Of a stretch of DNA of 49,930 nucleotides, positions 34,009-42,081 are shown one piece after another. The position numbers were made by a program, and so were the translations under genes. The notes beneath the pieces are model-generated. The model was not told where the DNA came from, made no database searches, and saw nothing but the letters and a program-made list of their open reading frames with translations. The stretch comes from Tepidibacter thalassicus DSM 15285 (GTDB lineage Bacteria > Bacillota > Clostridia > Peptostreptococcales > Peptostreptococcaceae), in NCBI RefSeq assembly GCF_900129915.1, contig NZ_FQXH01000016.1, positions 1 to 49,930 on the forward strand, read 5' to 3'. Each line of letters starts with the position of its first letter. Positions within the stretch are counted from its first letter, which is position 1.

Positions 34009-34944
34009 ATGAAAAATAAAATAGTAGTAGCGTTAGGTGGTAATGCACTTGGAAAAAATCCTAAAGAACAATTGGAGTTAGTTAAAAATACAGCAAAACC
34101 AATAGTAGATTTAATAGAAGATGGCAATGAAGTAATTATAGCTCATGGAAATGGACCACAAGTTGGAATGATAAATTTAGCTATGGAAACTGCTTCTAAA
34201 TCAGAAGCAAATACTCCTGAGATGCCATTTCCTGAATGTGGAGCGATGAGCCAAGGGTATATAGGATATCACCTTCAAAATGCTATAAGAGAAGAACTTT
34301 TAAATAGAGGTATGAATATCCCTGTAGCTACTGTTGTAACTCAAGTTGTAGTTGATAAAGATGATCCTGCTTTTGAAAATCCGACAAAACCAATAGGATC
34401 TTTTTATACAGAAGAAGAAGCTAAAAAGCTTGAAGAAGAAAAAGGATATAAGATGAAAGAAGATGCAGGTAGAGGATATAGAAGAGTTGTACCATCTCCG
34501 ATGCCAATAGATGTTGCAGAAAAAGAAACTGTTAAAACTTTAGTTGAAAATGGACATGTTGTAATAACTGTTGGTGGAGGAGGAATACCTGTTGTTAAAG
34601 AAGGAAATAGTTTAATTGGAGTACCAGCAGTTATAGATAAAGACTTTGCGAGTGAAAAGATAGCTGAAATATTAGATGCAGATTATTTGATAATACTTAC
34701 AGCAGTAGAAAAAGTTGCTATAAATTTTGGAAAAGAAAATGAAAAGTGGCTTGAAAAGTTAACTGTAGAAGAAGCTCAAAAATATATTGAAGAAGGACAT
34801 TTTGCTCCAGGATCTATGCTTCCAAAAGTTCAAGCTGCTATGAAATTTGCAAGTTCCAAAGAAGGAAGAAAAGCTTTAATTACTTCTCTTGAAAAAGCAG
34901 CAGAAGGAATACAAGGTAAAACTGGAACATTAATAGTTAAATAA
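34009..34944 (+). CDS. arcC: Carbamate kinase ArcC
   Basis: 311 residues. It makes ATP from carbamoyl phosphate and ADP, the energy-yielding last step of the ADI pathway. Amino-acid-kinase fold markers: VVALGGNALGKNPKEQ at the start, AHGNGPQVGMI (about 46-56), VITVGGGGIPVV (about 184-195), AVIDKDFASEKIA and the C-terminal GSMLPKVQAAMKFA. Start ATG 34009 follows GAGGGAGGA. It is 58 bases from arcB, with the arcB hairpin between them, and ends at a long perfect hairpin. Confidence 0.97.
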   Translation: MKNKIVVALGGNALGKNPKEQLELVKNTAKPIVDLIEDGNEVIIAHGNGPQVGMINLAMETASKSEANTPEMPFPECGAMSQGYIGYHLQNAIREELLNRGMNIPVATVVTQVVVDKDDPAFENPTKPIGSFYTEEEAKKLEEEKGYKMKEDAGRGYRRVVPSPMPIDVAEKETVKTLVENGHVVITVGGGGIPVVKEGNSLIGVPAVIDKDFASEKIAEILDADYLIILTAVEKVAINFGKENEKWLEKLTVEEAQKYIEEGHFAPGSMLPKVQAAMKFASSKEGRKALITSLEKAAEGIQGKTGTLIVK

Positions 34945-34950
34945 TATATA

Positions 34951-34993
34951 TAAGAAGAAAGAGAAATAGCTAGGCTATTTCTCTTTCTTCTTA
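34951..34993. terminator. 20-bp perfect hairpin after arcC
   Basis: Positions 34951-34970 and 34974-34993 are fully complementary with a TAG loop. The 5' arm is purine-only in long runs and the 3' arm pyrimidine-rich, giving T-rich RNA at the base. Probable end of the arc transcript, before the regulator gene. Confidence 0.85.
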
Positions 34994-35029
34994 TATAGTA
35001 TATTCAAATGAAAGGTGAGGTTATTGAAT

Positions 35030-35830
35030 ATGGATGAAGAAAAGATAATAGAACATATGATGCAAATAGGAATAAATAAGTATGAATCAAAAGCGTATAT
35101 ATCTTTATTGAAAAGACCTGGAATAACTGCTTATGAATTGAGTAAATTATCTGGAGTTCCGCAAGCAAAAATATATGAAACTATGAATAAACTTTTAGAT
35201 AAAAAATTGGTTAATATAATAGGAGATAGTCCAACTAAATATATAGCTGTAGATTTTGAAGATTATTTGGATAATTATAAAAAGAGTGTAAGTAAAACGA
35301 TTAAATTTTTAAAAGAAAATGTCAAAGAAGTAAATGCTAATGATCAGATTTCTTATATGTGGTATTTTCAAGGAAGGGAAAATATAGTAAATAAGATACA
35401 TAGAGTATTTTCTAATTCTAAAAAGTTTATATACTTAGAATGTTGGAAAGAAGAATATGAATTTTTTAAAGATGAATTAAAAAAACTTGAAGAAAAAGGA
35501 ATAGAAATAGTTACTGTTTTATACGGTGAAGTTGATGAAAAAATAGGAGAAGTTTATTTTCATGAGATGGAAGATATGGAAAAGGATGCAATTGAGTTTG
35601 GTAGATGGTTTACTTTAGTTTCAGATGGAGATGAATCTTTATTTGCAGTTTTTAAAGGTAGTAAATCTCAAGGAATATGGACAGAAAATGAAGCGTTTAT
35701 GCTTATGGCAGAGTGTTTTATAGTTCATGATATATTTTTAGCTGAGATATATAAGAAGTACAGAAAAGAACTTGATAGAGAGTTTGGACCAAATTTAAAG
35801 AAAATAAGAGAAAAGATTCATATTGGATAA
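35030..35830 (+). CDS. TrmB-family transcriptional regulator
   Basis: 266 residues. N-terminal winged helix (about 8-75: GINKYESKAYISLLKRPGITAYELSKLSGVPQAKIYETMNKLLDKKLV), a short coiled segment and a C-terminal phospholipase-D-like TrmB effector domain (FSNSKKFIYLECW, GIEIVTVLYGEV). TrmB regulators sense small molecules, often sugars. Directly after arcC, it is the obvious candidate controller of the arginine genes, replacing ArgR/ArcR. ATG 35030 has AGGTGAGG at 9 bases; GTG 35015 overlaps that site. Whether it activates or represses is unknown. Confidence 0.88.
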   Translation: MDEEKIIEHMMQIGINKYESKAYISLLKRPGITAYELSKLSGVPQAKIYETMNKLLDKKLVNIIGDSPTKYIAVDFEDYLDNYKKSVSKTIKFLKENVKEVNANDQISYMWYFQGRENIVNKIHRVFSNSKKFIYLECWKEEYEFFKDELKKLEEKGIEIVTVLYGEVDEKIGEVYFHEMEDMEKDAIEFGRWFTLVSDGDESLFAVFKGSKSQGIWTENEAFMLMAECFIVHDIFLAEIYKKYRKELDREFGPNLKKIREKIHIG

Positions 35831-35832
35831 AG

Positions 35833-35867
35833 ATAATGTTCTCTATATAGGGAACATTATTTTTTTG
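35833..35867 (+). terminator. Terminator of the TrmB-type regulator
   Basis: ATAATGTTC / GAACATTAT stem (35833-35841, 35852-35860) followed by TTTTTT. Confidence 0.88.
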
Positions 35868-35910
35868 TCCACATAAAATATATTAACCCCACTAGGTTAG
35901 GAGGAATGTG

Positions 35911-36744
35911 ATGAGAATAGGAGATTTAGTTGTTAGAAAATCCCATGGGAAAGATGTTTTATTTAGAATTATAGATATAGTTGAAAATAAAAATAAAAAA
36001 AAACAAGTGATTTTAAAGGGAATAGATTTTAGACTTATAGCAGATTCTTCAGTAGATGACTTGGAGGTTGTTAGACAGGATAATGTTAGAAATTATATAT
36101 TTAGTAGACAAATAGAAAGTTTATTAAATAAAGCAATAAAAAACAGGTTAGATAGGAATAGGAAGTACTATAGAAATGGATTTGGAAGGCCAGGGAAAGT
36201 ACTTCATTTGGATGGAGATAGTGAATATTTAAAAATATGTCTAGAAGCGTATAAAAAATTACAAATACAAGCTGTGGGAAAAGTGGTTACAGAAGGAGAT
36301 CAGTATAAAGTAATTGGTTCACTTCTTGGTGAATATTCACCAGATATACTGGTGATTACAGGGCATGATTCTATATTAAATCCAAATGGAGATATGAAAA
36401 ATATAAATAATTATAGAAATTCTAAAAATTTTATAAAGGCTGTTCAAGAAGCTAGAAAATATGAAAGTAGCATGGATGAACTTGTCATATTTGCAGGTGC
36501 TTGTCAATCTTATTATGAAGCTATTTTAAATGCAGGAGCTAATTTTGCTAGTTCACCGCATAGAATATTAATTCATTGTTTAGATCCTGTTTTGATAGTA
36601 GAAAAAATAGCTTATTCGAGAATAGATAAAGTTTTGCCACTTGAGGAGGTTTTTCAAAACACAATAACAGGAATAAAAGGGATAGGAGGGTTAGAAACTA
36701 GAGGCAAGTACAGATCAGGACTTCCTAAGTCTTTATACGAATAG
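35911..36744 (+). CDS. yabG: Sporulation peptidase YabG
   Basis: 277 residues. The start RIGDLVVRKSHGKDVLFRIIDI, the GKVLHLDGDSEYL block, DILVITGHDSI (about 145-155), FAGACQSYYEAILNAGANFASSPHR and the end are the clear YabG pattern; the GHD and GACQS elements give it a caspase-like clan CD cysteine-peptidase character. It processes coat and, in C. difficile, germination proteins (CspBA, SleC) in the mother cell late in sporulation. AGGAGG lies 6 bases before ATG 35911; GTG 35908 is less likely. The next gene starts 10 bases later. Confidence 0.95.
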   Translation: MRIGDLVVRKSHGKDVLFRIIDIVENKNKKKQVILKGIDFRLIADSSVDDLEVVRQDNVRNYIFSRQIESLLNKAIKNRLDRNRKYYRNGFGRPGKVLHLDGDSEYLKICLEAYKKLQIQAVGKVVTEGDQYKVIGSLLGEYSPDILVITGHDSILNPNGDMKNINNYRNSKNFIKAVQEARKYESSMDELVIFAGACQSYYEAILNAGANFASSPHRILIHCLDPVLIVEKIAYSRIDKVLPLEEVFQNTITGIKGIGGLETRGKYRSGLPKSLYE

Positions 36745-36754
36745 AGGTGAGATT

Positions 36755-38053
36755 GTGGATAAAAAATATAGAGATTTAATTGCATATAGAGTTTGCAAAA
36801 ATATGCCTAAAGATTTTCATATAGAAGCTTTGAAATGTCAAGCTATTATAGAAAGGACTATTATTTTTAGAAGTATAAAAGATGAAAGCTTAAAAATAGA
36901 AAGTATAGATAATAATTATATAGATAATAGAATATATCAAGCTGTAGATGATACAAAAAATTTAGTTATAATGTTCAATAATAGTCCTATTTTAGCTTTT
37001 TATCATGTATCTTGTGGTGGCAGTACAGAAAACAGTGAAAATATATTAAATAGAAAAATTGATTATTTAAGAGGAGTAACTTGTGATGAATGTAAAAAAA
37101 ATAAAAATGTAGATAATATTATTGATGTAGATTTAGAAGAACTTTCATCGTTATTTAATTGTAAAGTACCTTCTGGTTTTCTCGATGCTTTTTCGATAGA
37201 AGATATATTAAAAGTTATAAAAAAAACGGAAAGTAAAAGAATAGAGAGTATATTGGTTTTTAATAAAGAAATTAAAGGTATAGAGTTTAGCAAAAATTTA
37301 AATTTAGATTCTTTGAGATTTGGTTTTAGACCGATAAGAATTAGGTTTTATACAAAAGGAATAGGTCATGGGCTTGGACTTTGTCAATATGGAGCAAATG
37401 AAAAAGCTAAAAATAATTGGAAATTTAGTGATATTTTAAATTATTATTATACCAATATAAATATATGTAAGGTTGAAGAATTTAATTCTAATTTTCCGTT
37501 GAAAAATATAAAAATTTTTATTGATCCAGGCCATGGCGGAGAAGATTTAGGATATTCAAGTGAAAATGGACTAATTGAAAAAGAAATTACATTGAAAATT
37601 TCTTTAATTTTAAAAGAGAAATTAGAAGAATATGGTGCTGATGTAGCTATTTCTAGGGATAAAGATGAGTATGTATCTTTAGATAAAAGGGTAAGTATGA
37701 TAAAAGAATATAATCCTGATTTTTTAATTAGTATTCATTTGAATAAATCAAAATTTGAAAGTGTATGTGGAATAGAGGGATTTTATTATTGGGGAGATGT
37801 TGAAGGCAAAAATTTGGGAGAAAATATAATGAATATTTTAAGTGAAAGGTTAAATATAAAAAATAGAGGAATAAGGGAGGGAAAAGTATATATATTAAGA
37901 GAAATTGGTTGTAGTGGAGTATATTTTGAGTTAGGCTATTTGTCTAATCATGAAGAAGCAAAAAATTTTAGAGATAAAGAGTTTATTAATAATGTAGTTA
38001 TGTATATGATTGAGGGATTATTAAAATATTATCAAAATAAAATGTTGACATAA
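36755..38053 (+). CDS. SpoIID-domain / N-acetylmuramoyl-L-alanine amidase fusion
   Basis: 432 residues in two parts. Residues 1-245 resemble SpoIID/LytB: FHIEALKCQAIIERT (family form is EALKAQA..ART), FYHVSCGGSTENSENI, and GIGHGLGLCQYGANEKAKNNW. Residues 248-430 are an Amidase_3 domain with zinc ligands in IDPGHGGEDLG, the Glu of GLIEKEITL, SIHLN and the catalytic Glu of FELGYLSNHEEA. The amidase looks active. The SpoIID part has N16 (KNMP) where the family has the catalytic Glu (EMP), and it lacks the usual N-terminal helix. No signal peptide is seen. It lies 10 bases after yabG, so a late mother-cell role is inferred. Confidence 0.88.
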   Translation: MDKKYRDLIAYRVCKNMPKDFHIEALKCQAIIERTIIFRSIKDESLKIESIDNNYIDNRIYQAVDDTKNLVIMFNNSPILAFYHVSCGGSTENSENILNRKIDYLRGVTCDECKKNKNVDNIIDVDLEELSSLFNCKVPSGFLDAFSIEDILKVIKKTESKRIESILVFNKEIKGIEFSKNLNLDSLRFGFRPIRIRFYTKGIGHGLGLCQYGANEKAKNNWKFSDILNYYYTNINICKVEEFNSNFPLKNIKIFIDPGHGGEDLGYSSENGLIEKEITLKISLILKEKLEEYGADVAISRDKDEYVSLDKRVSMIKEYNPDFLISIHLNKSKFESVCGIEGFYYWGDVEGKNLGENIMNILSERLNIKNRGIREGKVYILREIGCSGVYFELGYLSNHEEAKNFRDKEFINNVVMYMIEGLLKYYQNKMLT

Positions 38054-38087
38054 TGATTAAAAATAGATAAAATATAAATTTATATAT

Positions 38088-38116
38088 TTGACAAAAAACT
38101 TGATTTGTGATATTAT
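38088..38116 (+). promoter_or_regulatory. SigA promoter of veg
   Basis: TTGACA (38088-38093), 17-base spacer, TATTAT (38111-38116). Consensus-grade vegetative promoter 32 bases before the veg start codon. Confidence 0.88.
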
Positions 38117-38147
38117 GTTAACATACAATGGAGAAGAAGGTGATTTT

Positions 38148-38399
38148 TTGGCTACTAAACACACTTTGGATCAGATAAGAAGAAATATTGAGAAACATAT
38201 AGGAAAAAGAGTTGTATTGAGAGCAAATAAAGGAAGAAAAAAAATGATAGTAAAACAAGGTATATTGGAAAACACTTATCCTAGTATATTCGTAGTAAAA
38301 ATAGATGACAGTAATTCCACTAGAGTTTCGTATAGTTATTCAGATGTATTGACTTGTACAGTTAAACTTCAAATATGTGCAAATGAAAATGTATCTTAA
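38148..38399 (+). CDS. veg: Veg protein (DUF1021)
   Basis: 83 residues. KHIGKRVVLRANKGRKKMIVKQGILENTYPSIFVVKID is the Veg signature. In Bacillus Veg is highly expressed in growing cells, affects biofilm genes and spore outgrowth; it has a small beta-barrel fold. TTG 38148 follows AGAAGAAGGTG; the frame extends upstream to 38088 but that codon is the -35 box of the promoter. In many Firmicutes veg sits next to yabG and ispE, as here. Confidence 0.93.
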   Translation: MATKHTLDQIRRNIEKHIGKRVVLRANKGRKKMIVKQGILENTYPSIFVVKIDDSNSTRVSYSYSDVLTCTVKLQICANENVS

Positions 38400-38433
38400 A
38401 TTCCACCTATTAAATTTGGTGGAATTTTTTTTT
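38398..38433 (+). terminator. Terminator of veg
   Basis: AAATTCCACC (38398-38407) and GGTGGAATTT (38418-38427) stem followed by a T run of seven. Confidence 0.92.
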
Positions 38434-38494
38434 ATTAAAATAAATATAATATAATGTGATTTGATATTTACATGTGCACATGGGGGGGAAAAAA

Positions 38495-40045
38495 ATGGAT
38501 TTAATAAAAGATGTTATAAAATTAGACAGTAGGAATGATTTTTCAAAATTTCAGACATTTTTAGAATCGGAAATTTTGGTACCTGATATAAAAGAAGATG
38601 TGTTTGAAATAATAAAAACAGAAGGGTACATATCTTTAAAGAAAGAAGATGTAATGGAAGGAAAAGTTATACTAAGAGGAGATTTGAATTACAATGTAAT
38701 TTATTTAACTCAAGATAAGAAAGTATCAAATTTAAATGGAAAATTAGAATTCAATGAAGTAATGGAGAAAGATGATATAAGCTTAGATATGAAAATTATA
38801 TTAATAGGAGATATAGAACATATAGATGCAAATATAATTAATGAAAGAAAAATAAAATTAGGATGTTTAATAAATATAAGAGGAAGTTTATTTGGAAGAA
38901 ATAAAGTAGATATAATAAGAGATATTACAGGACTTGATGATGTACAAACTCGCAGAAAAGATATATATTATGAAGATATAGTGGGTATAGAAAGAGGAGA
39001 AAGTGTTGTTAAAGAAATTATAAATTTAGGAGAAAATGAAGATATAGAAGATGTTATATCTTTAAATCCAAAGGTAAAAATTAAAGAAACAAGATTATCT
39101 GATAATAAAGTTATTTTAGGAGGAGTATTGGTATTAAATCCTATAGTTTTATCTAAAGAAGGAAGTTTGATTAAATTAAATGATGTCGATATAGAATTTA
39201 CACAGTTTATAGAAGTTCCCGGAGCTTGTGAGGGAATGAGAGAATATGCATATGTAGATTTGTTAGATTTTAAATTTAATTTAATAGATGACGAAGGGGG
39301 AAAATGTAATTCATTAGAAATTGATGCAACTATAAAATCAAAAGTTAAAGTTTCAGAGAGCATTTCAAGAGAAGTACTTCAAGATGCATATTGTCCGTAT
39401 AGAGGTTTAAAACTTGATGAGAAGTATTTGACTTTGAATAAATTAATGGATTTTGGTGTGGAAGATTTTATTATAAATGAGAATGTTCAAAATGATAGAG
39501 AAGATATAGAAATTAAAGAAATATTAAATGTTGATGCTAAAGTATTTATAACAGATAATTTTATTATGGAGAATAAAAATACATTAGAAGGAATTGTTCA
39601 TGTAGATATAATATATATTCCTGTAGAGGGATTAAGACCTGTTTATATGATAACAGAAGAAATTCCTTTTAAACATTCAGTGAATTTAATTAATATTGAT
39701 GAAAATATGAAGCCTTATACTACTGTTCAGTTGGAAAATATAGATTATAGTTTGAAAAAAAATGAAATAGAAGTTAAATTTAAGTGTAAATTGAGTTATG
39801 AAATAATACAAAATATACAAAGTAAATTTATAGTAAATGGAGAATTGCAAGGTGATATAGATTTAAGTTCAAAGCCTAGTATAACTATATATATAGCAAA
39901 AGAAGGAGAAACTCTTTGGGATGTTGCAAAAAGATATAATACATCATTAGAAGAGTTAGCTCAAACTAATGAAATTGATAAAGAAGAAATATTAAAAGAA
40001 GGTCAGTATTTAATTATAGAGAAAAAAGTAGTTACAGAAATATAA
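38495..40045 (+). CDS. sipL: SipL-like spore coat morphogenetic protein (DUF3794 + LysM)
   Basis: 516 residues. Several DUF3794 modules (about 30-130, 175-275 and 325-440; repeats of 'V.EG.V...G.L...V.Y' and 'FTQFIEVPGA'-type segments) end in a C-terminal LysM domain (about 467-510, IYIAKEGETLWDVAKRYNTSLEELAQTNEI). In C. difficile SipL binds SpoIVA through LysM and is needed for coat assembly around the forespore; it lies near yabG there too. ATG 38495 follows GGGGGGGAA; two starts further up are spurious. Name given by domain layout and neighbourhood. Confidence 0.88.
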   Translation: MDLIKDVIKLDSRNDFSKFQTFLESEILVPDIKEDVFEIIKTEGYISLKKEDVMEGKVILRGDLNYNVIYLTQDKKVSNLNGKLEFNEVMEKDDISLDMKIILIGDIEHIDANIINERKIKLGCLINIRGSLFGRNKVDIIRDITGLDDVQTRRKDIYYEDIVGIERGESVVKEIINLGENEDIEDVISLNPKVKIKETRLSDNKVILGGVLVLNPIVLSKEGSLIKLNDVDIEFTQFIEVPGACEGMREYAYVDLLDFKFNLIDDEGGKCNSLEIDATIKSKVKVSESISREVLQDAYCPYRGLKLDEKYLTLNKLMDFGVEDFIINENVQNDREDIEIKEILNVDAKVFITDNFIMENKNTLEGIVHVDIIYIPVEGLRPVYMITEEIPFKHSVNLINIDENMKPYTTVQLENIDYSLKKNEIEVKFKCKLSYEIIQNIQSKFIVNGELQGDIDLSSKPSITIYIAKEGETLWDVAKRYNTSLEELAQTNEIDKEEILKEGQYLIIEKKVVTEI

Positions 40046-40050
40046 TATAA

Positions 40051-40090
40051 AAAAAGTCCCGTATTATTTGTAATATTGGGACTTTTTATT
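40051..40090 (+). terminator. Terminator of sipL
   Basis: AAAAAGTCCC (40051-40060) and GGGACTTTTT (40078-40087) stem with extra pairing of GTATTA/TAATAT inside; T-rich tail. Confidence 0.92.
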
Positions 40091-40226
40091 TTTTGTAATA
40101 ACATAAGTATAGTATAATATATTTATAAGAATTTAGGTAATTGCAAAACTCATAAAATTAAAAAATCTTTAAAAATAAATTTAGGGTCTTGTAATTGACT
40201 ATTAAGAACTAAAAGGGGAGGCTGTA

Positions 40227-41096
40227 ATGGTTTTAAAATTAAAGTGTAGAGCTAAAATAAATTTAGCTATAGATGTACTAGGAAAGAGAGAAGATAATTA
40301 TCATTTAGTTGAAATGATTATGCAAACTATAGATTTATATGATTGTGTAAGCATAGAAGAAATAAATAGTGGAATAGTAATAGAAAGTGAAAATCCTGAT
40401 GTGCCTTTAGATTCTAAAAATATAGCATATAAAGCAGCAAAGCTTATTAAAGATAAGTTTAATATAGATAAAGGAATTAAAATAAAAATAGAAAAAAATA
40501 TTCCTGTAGCAGCAGGGCTTGCTGGAGGGAGTGCTAATGCAGGTGCAGTTCTTGTTGGACTTAATGAGCTTTGGGATTTAAAACTCGGTAAATATGAAAT
40601 AATGGATATGGGACTTAATTTAGGTGCAGATGTACCATTTTGTATAATGGGAGGAGCTGCTTTAGCTTGTGGTATAGGAGAAAAACTAACTCGTATAAAC
40701 GGGCTTGATAATGTATATATACTTATATGTAAACCAGATATATTTGTATCAACTGCTTGGGTTTATAATAATCTTGATATATCAAAACTTAATAAAAGAC
40801 CGAATATAAAGTTTTTACTTAATTGTTTAGATAAAAAAGATATATATAATTTAAGTAATAATATGGTAAATGTACTTGAGAGTGTAACAGAGTCAAATTA
40901 TCCGCAAATAAAAGATATAAAGAAAAAAATGATAGAATACAAAGCGTTAGGTTCTATGATGAGTGGAAGTGGTCCTACTGTTTTTGGAATATTTGATGAT
41001 TTTGATTGTGCTAAACATGCAAAAGAAAATTTAGAAAAGTTATATAAGCAAACATATTTGGTAAAAACTTATAAAGGAGGAATAGAAGTTGAATGA
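40227..41096 (+). CDS. ispE: 4-diphosphocytidyl-2-C-methyl-D-erythritol kinase IspE
   Basis: 289 residues. GHMP kinase of the non-mevalonate isoprenoid pathway, phosphorylating CDP-ME. Visible motifs: CRAKINLAIDVLGKREDNYHLVEMIMQ (start), the ATP-binding PVAAGLAGGSANAGAVL (about 92-108), LGADVPFCIMGG and the C-terminal MMSGSGPTVFGIF. Full length. GGGGAGGC precedes ATG 40227. The end overlaps the GntR regulator by 8 bases, a pairing conserved in some clostridia. Confidence 0.97.
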   Translation: MVLKLKCRAKINLAIDVLGKREDNYHLVEMIMQTIDLYDCVSIEEINSGIVIESENPDVPLDSKNIAYKAAKLIKDKFNIDKGIKIKIEKNIPVAAGLAGGSANAGAVLVGLNELWDLKLGKYEIMDMGLNLGADVPFCIMGGAALACGIGEKLTRINGLDNVYILICKPDIFVSTAWVYNNLDISKLNKRPNIKFLLNCLDKKDIYNLSNNMVNVLESVTESNYPQIKDIKKKMIEYKALGSMMSGSGPTVFGIFDDFDCAKHAKENLEKLYKQTYLVKTYKGGIEVE

Positions 41097-41775
41097 TAAG
41101 AAAATAGAAAAATTAAAGTTAGAAAATTATAAGCCTTTAAGAGAAATAGTATTTGAATATTTAAGAGAAGCTATTTTAAAGGGGAAGTTAGAGCCAGGAC
41201 AAAGGCTTATGGAAGTTCAACTTGCTGAGCAATTAGGTGTAAGTAGAACTCCTGTAAGAGAAGCTATAAGGAAATTAGAACTTGAAGGATTGGTAGTTAT
41301 GCTTCCGAGGAAAGGGGCATATGTGGCAGATGTGTCTTTGAAGGATATAATAGAGGTTTTAGAAATTAGAGGAGCTTTAGAAGGGCTTGCTGCATCTGTA
41401 GCGGCAGAGAGAATGACTGAAGAAGATTTAGAGAAGTTGGAGCTTATATCTTATGAGTTTAAAAAAAGTCTAGAAAATAAAGATATTGAAATGATGGTTC
41501 AAAAAGATATTGAACTCCATGATATTATATTTAATTCTACAAACAATCAAAAGCTTATTCAAATAAATAATTCGTTAAGAGAACAAGTATATAGATTTAG
41601 AGTTACTTATATATCTGATTACGATACATCTAAAAATTTAGTCAAGGAGCATGAAGATATAATAGAAGCTATATATAATAGAGATTCAAAGCTTGCCATG
41701 GAACGTGCAATGGCTCATATAGAAAATGCAGAGAATTTTATAATTGAAAAATCTAGAAGAAAAAAAGAAATTTAG
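41089..41775 (+). CDS. GntR-family regulator (FadR/FCD type)
   Basis: 228 residues. Winged helix (about 18-80: LREAILKGKLEPGQRLMEVQLAEQLGVSRTPVREAIRKLELEGLV) and an all-helical FCD effector domain (about 88-215) with the usual D..H...H metal-binding residues in DIELHDIIF and VKEHEDIIEAI. The ligand is probably a small carboxylate. Start TTG 41089 with AAAGGAGGAA 8 bases upstream, overlapping ispE by 8 bases. Target genes unknown. Confidence 0.93.
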   Translation: MNDKKIEKLKLENYKPLREIVFEYLREAILKGKLEPGQRLMEVQLAEQLGVSRTPVREAIRKLELEGLVVMLPRKGAYVADVSLKDIIEVLEIRGALEGLAASVAAERMTEEDLEKLELISYEFKKSLENKDIEMMVQKDIELHDIIFNSTNNQKLIQINNSLREQVYRFRVTYISDYDTSKNLVKEHEDIIEAIYNRDSKLAMERAMAHIENAENFIIEKSRRKKEI

Positions 41776-41783
41776 TAAGTTCT

Positions 41784-41840
41784 AAAAAGTCTGTTGTTAT
41801 TTTTATTATGAAAGTAACAATAGACTTTTATTTTTTTTAT
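41784..41840 (+). terminator. Terminator of the ispE-gntR unit
   Basis: AAAAGTCTGTTGTTA (41785-41799) and TAACAATAGACTTTT (41815-41829) pair with one mismatch; a long T run follows. Confidence 0.88.
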
Positions 41841-41905
41841 GTATTGTAAAAATATTTTTGGGGAAATTATATATAAGGTGATTAATTTCATTAGGAGCTG
41901 ATAAA

Positions 41906-42076
41906 GTGTACAAGTTTTTTTTGTTTTTAGGAGTAGGTTTGTATTTGTTATTTTGGGATGTTTATACTTTAAAGAAGAAAAATTTAAGTAAAGATTATAA
42001 AATAGCTAGATTTTTAGGTGGAGCATATATTACAGTTTCTTTTGTTTATTTGATATACAACTCTTTTATGAGGTGA
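41906..42076 (+). CDS. 56-residue two-helix membrane protein before the ger operon
   Basis: GTG 41906 with TAGGAGCT 6-7 bases upstream opens a 56-codon frame. The product has two hydrophobic segments (about 3-19, FFLFLGVGLYLLFWDVY, and 37-54, FLGGAYITVSFVYLIYNSF) joined by a basic loop KKKNLSKDYK. It ends 5 bases before the gerA-type gene, whose ribosome site (AGGTGA) overlaps its stop. Small two-helix 'D subunits' are known beside several Bacillus germinant receptor operons, and size, topology and place match that class; no sequence proof. Confidence 0.7.
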   Translation: MYKFFLFLGVGLYLLFWDVYTLKKKNLSKDYKIARFLGGAYITVSFVYLIYNSFMR

Positions 42077-42081
42077 TCTAA

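Noticed and set aside
38088..38147. Longer N-terminus for Veg starting at TTG 38088
   Set aside because: That TTG is the -35 box of the promoter, and the family start with ribosome site is at 38148.
40135..40200. Small inverted-repeat element (MITE-like) ahead of ispE
   Set aside because: The ends pair at only 12 of 18 positions; not better than chance in AT-rich DNA.
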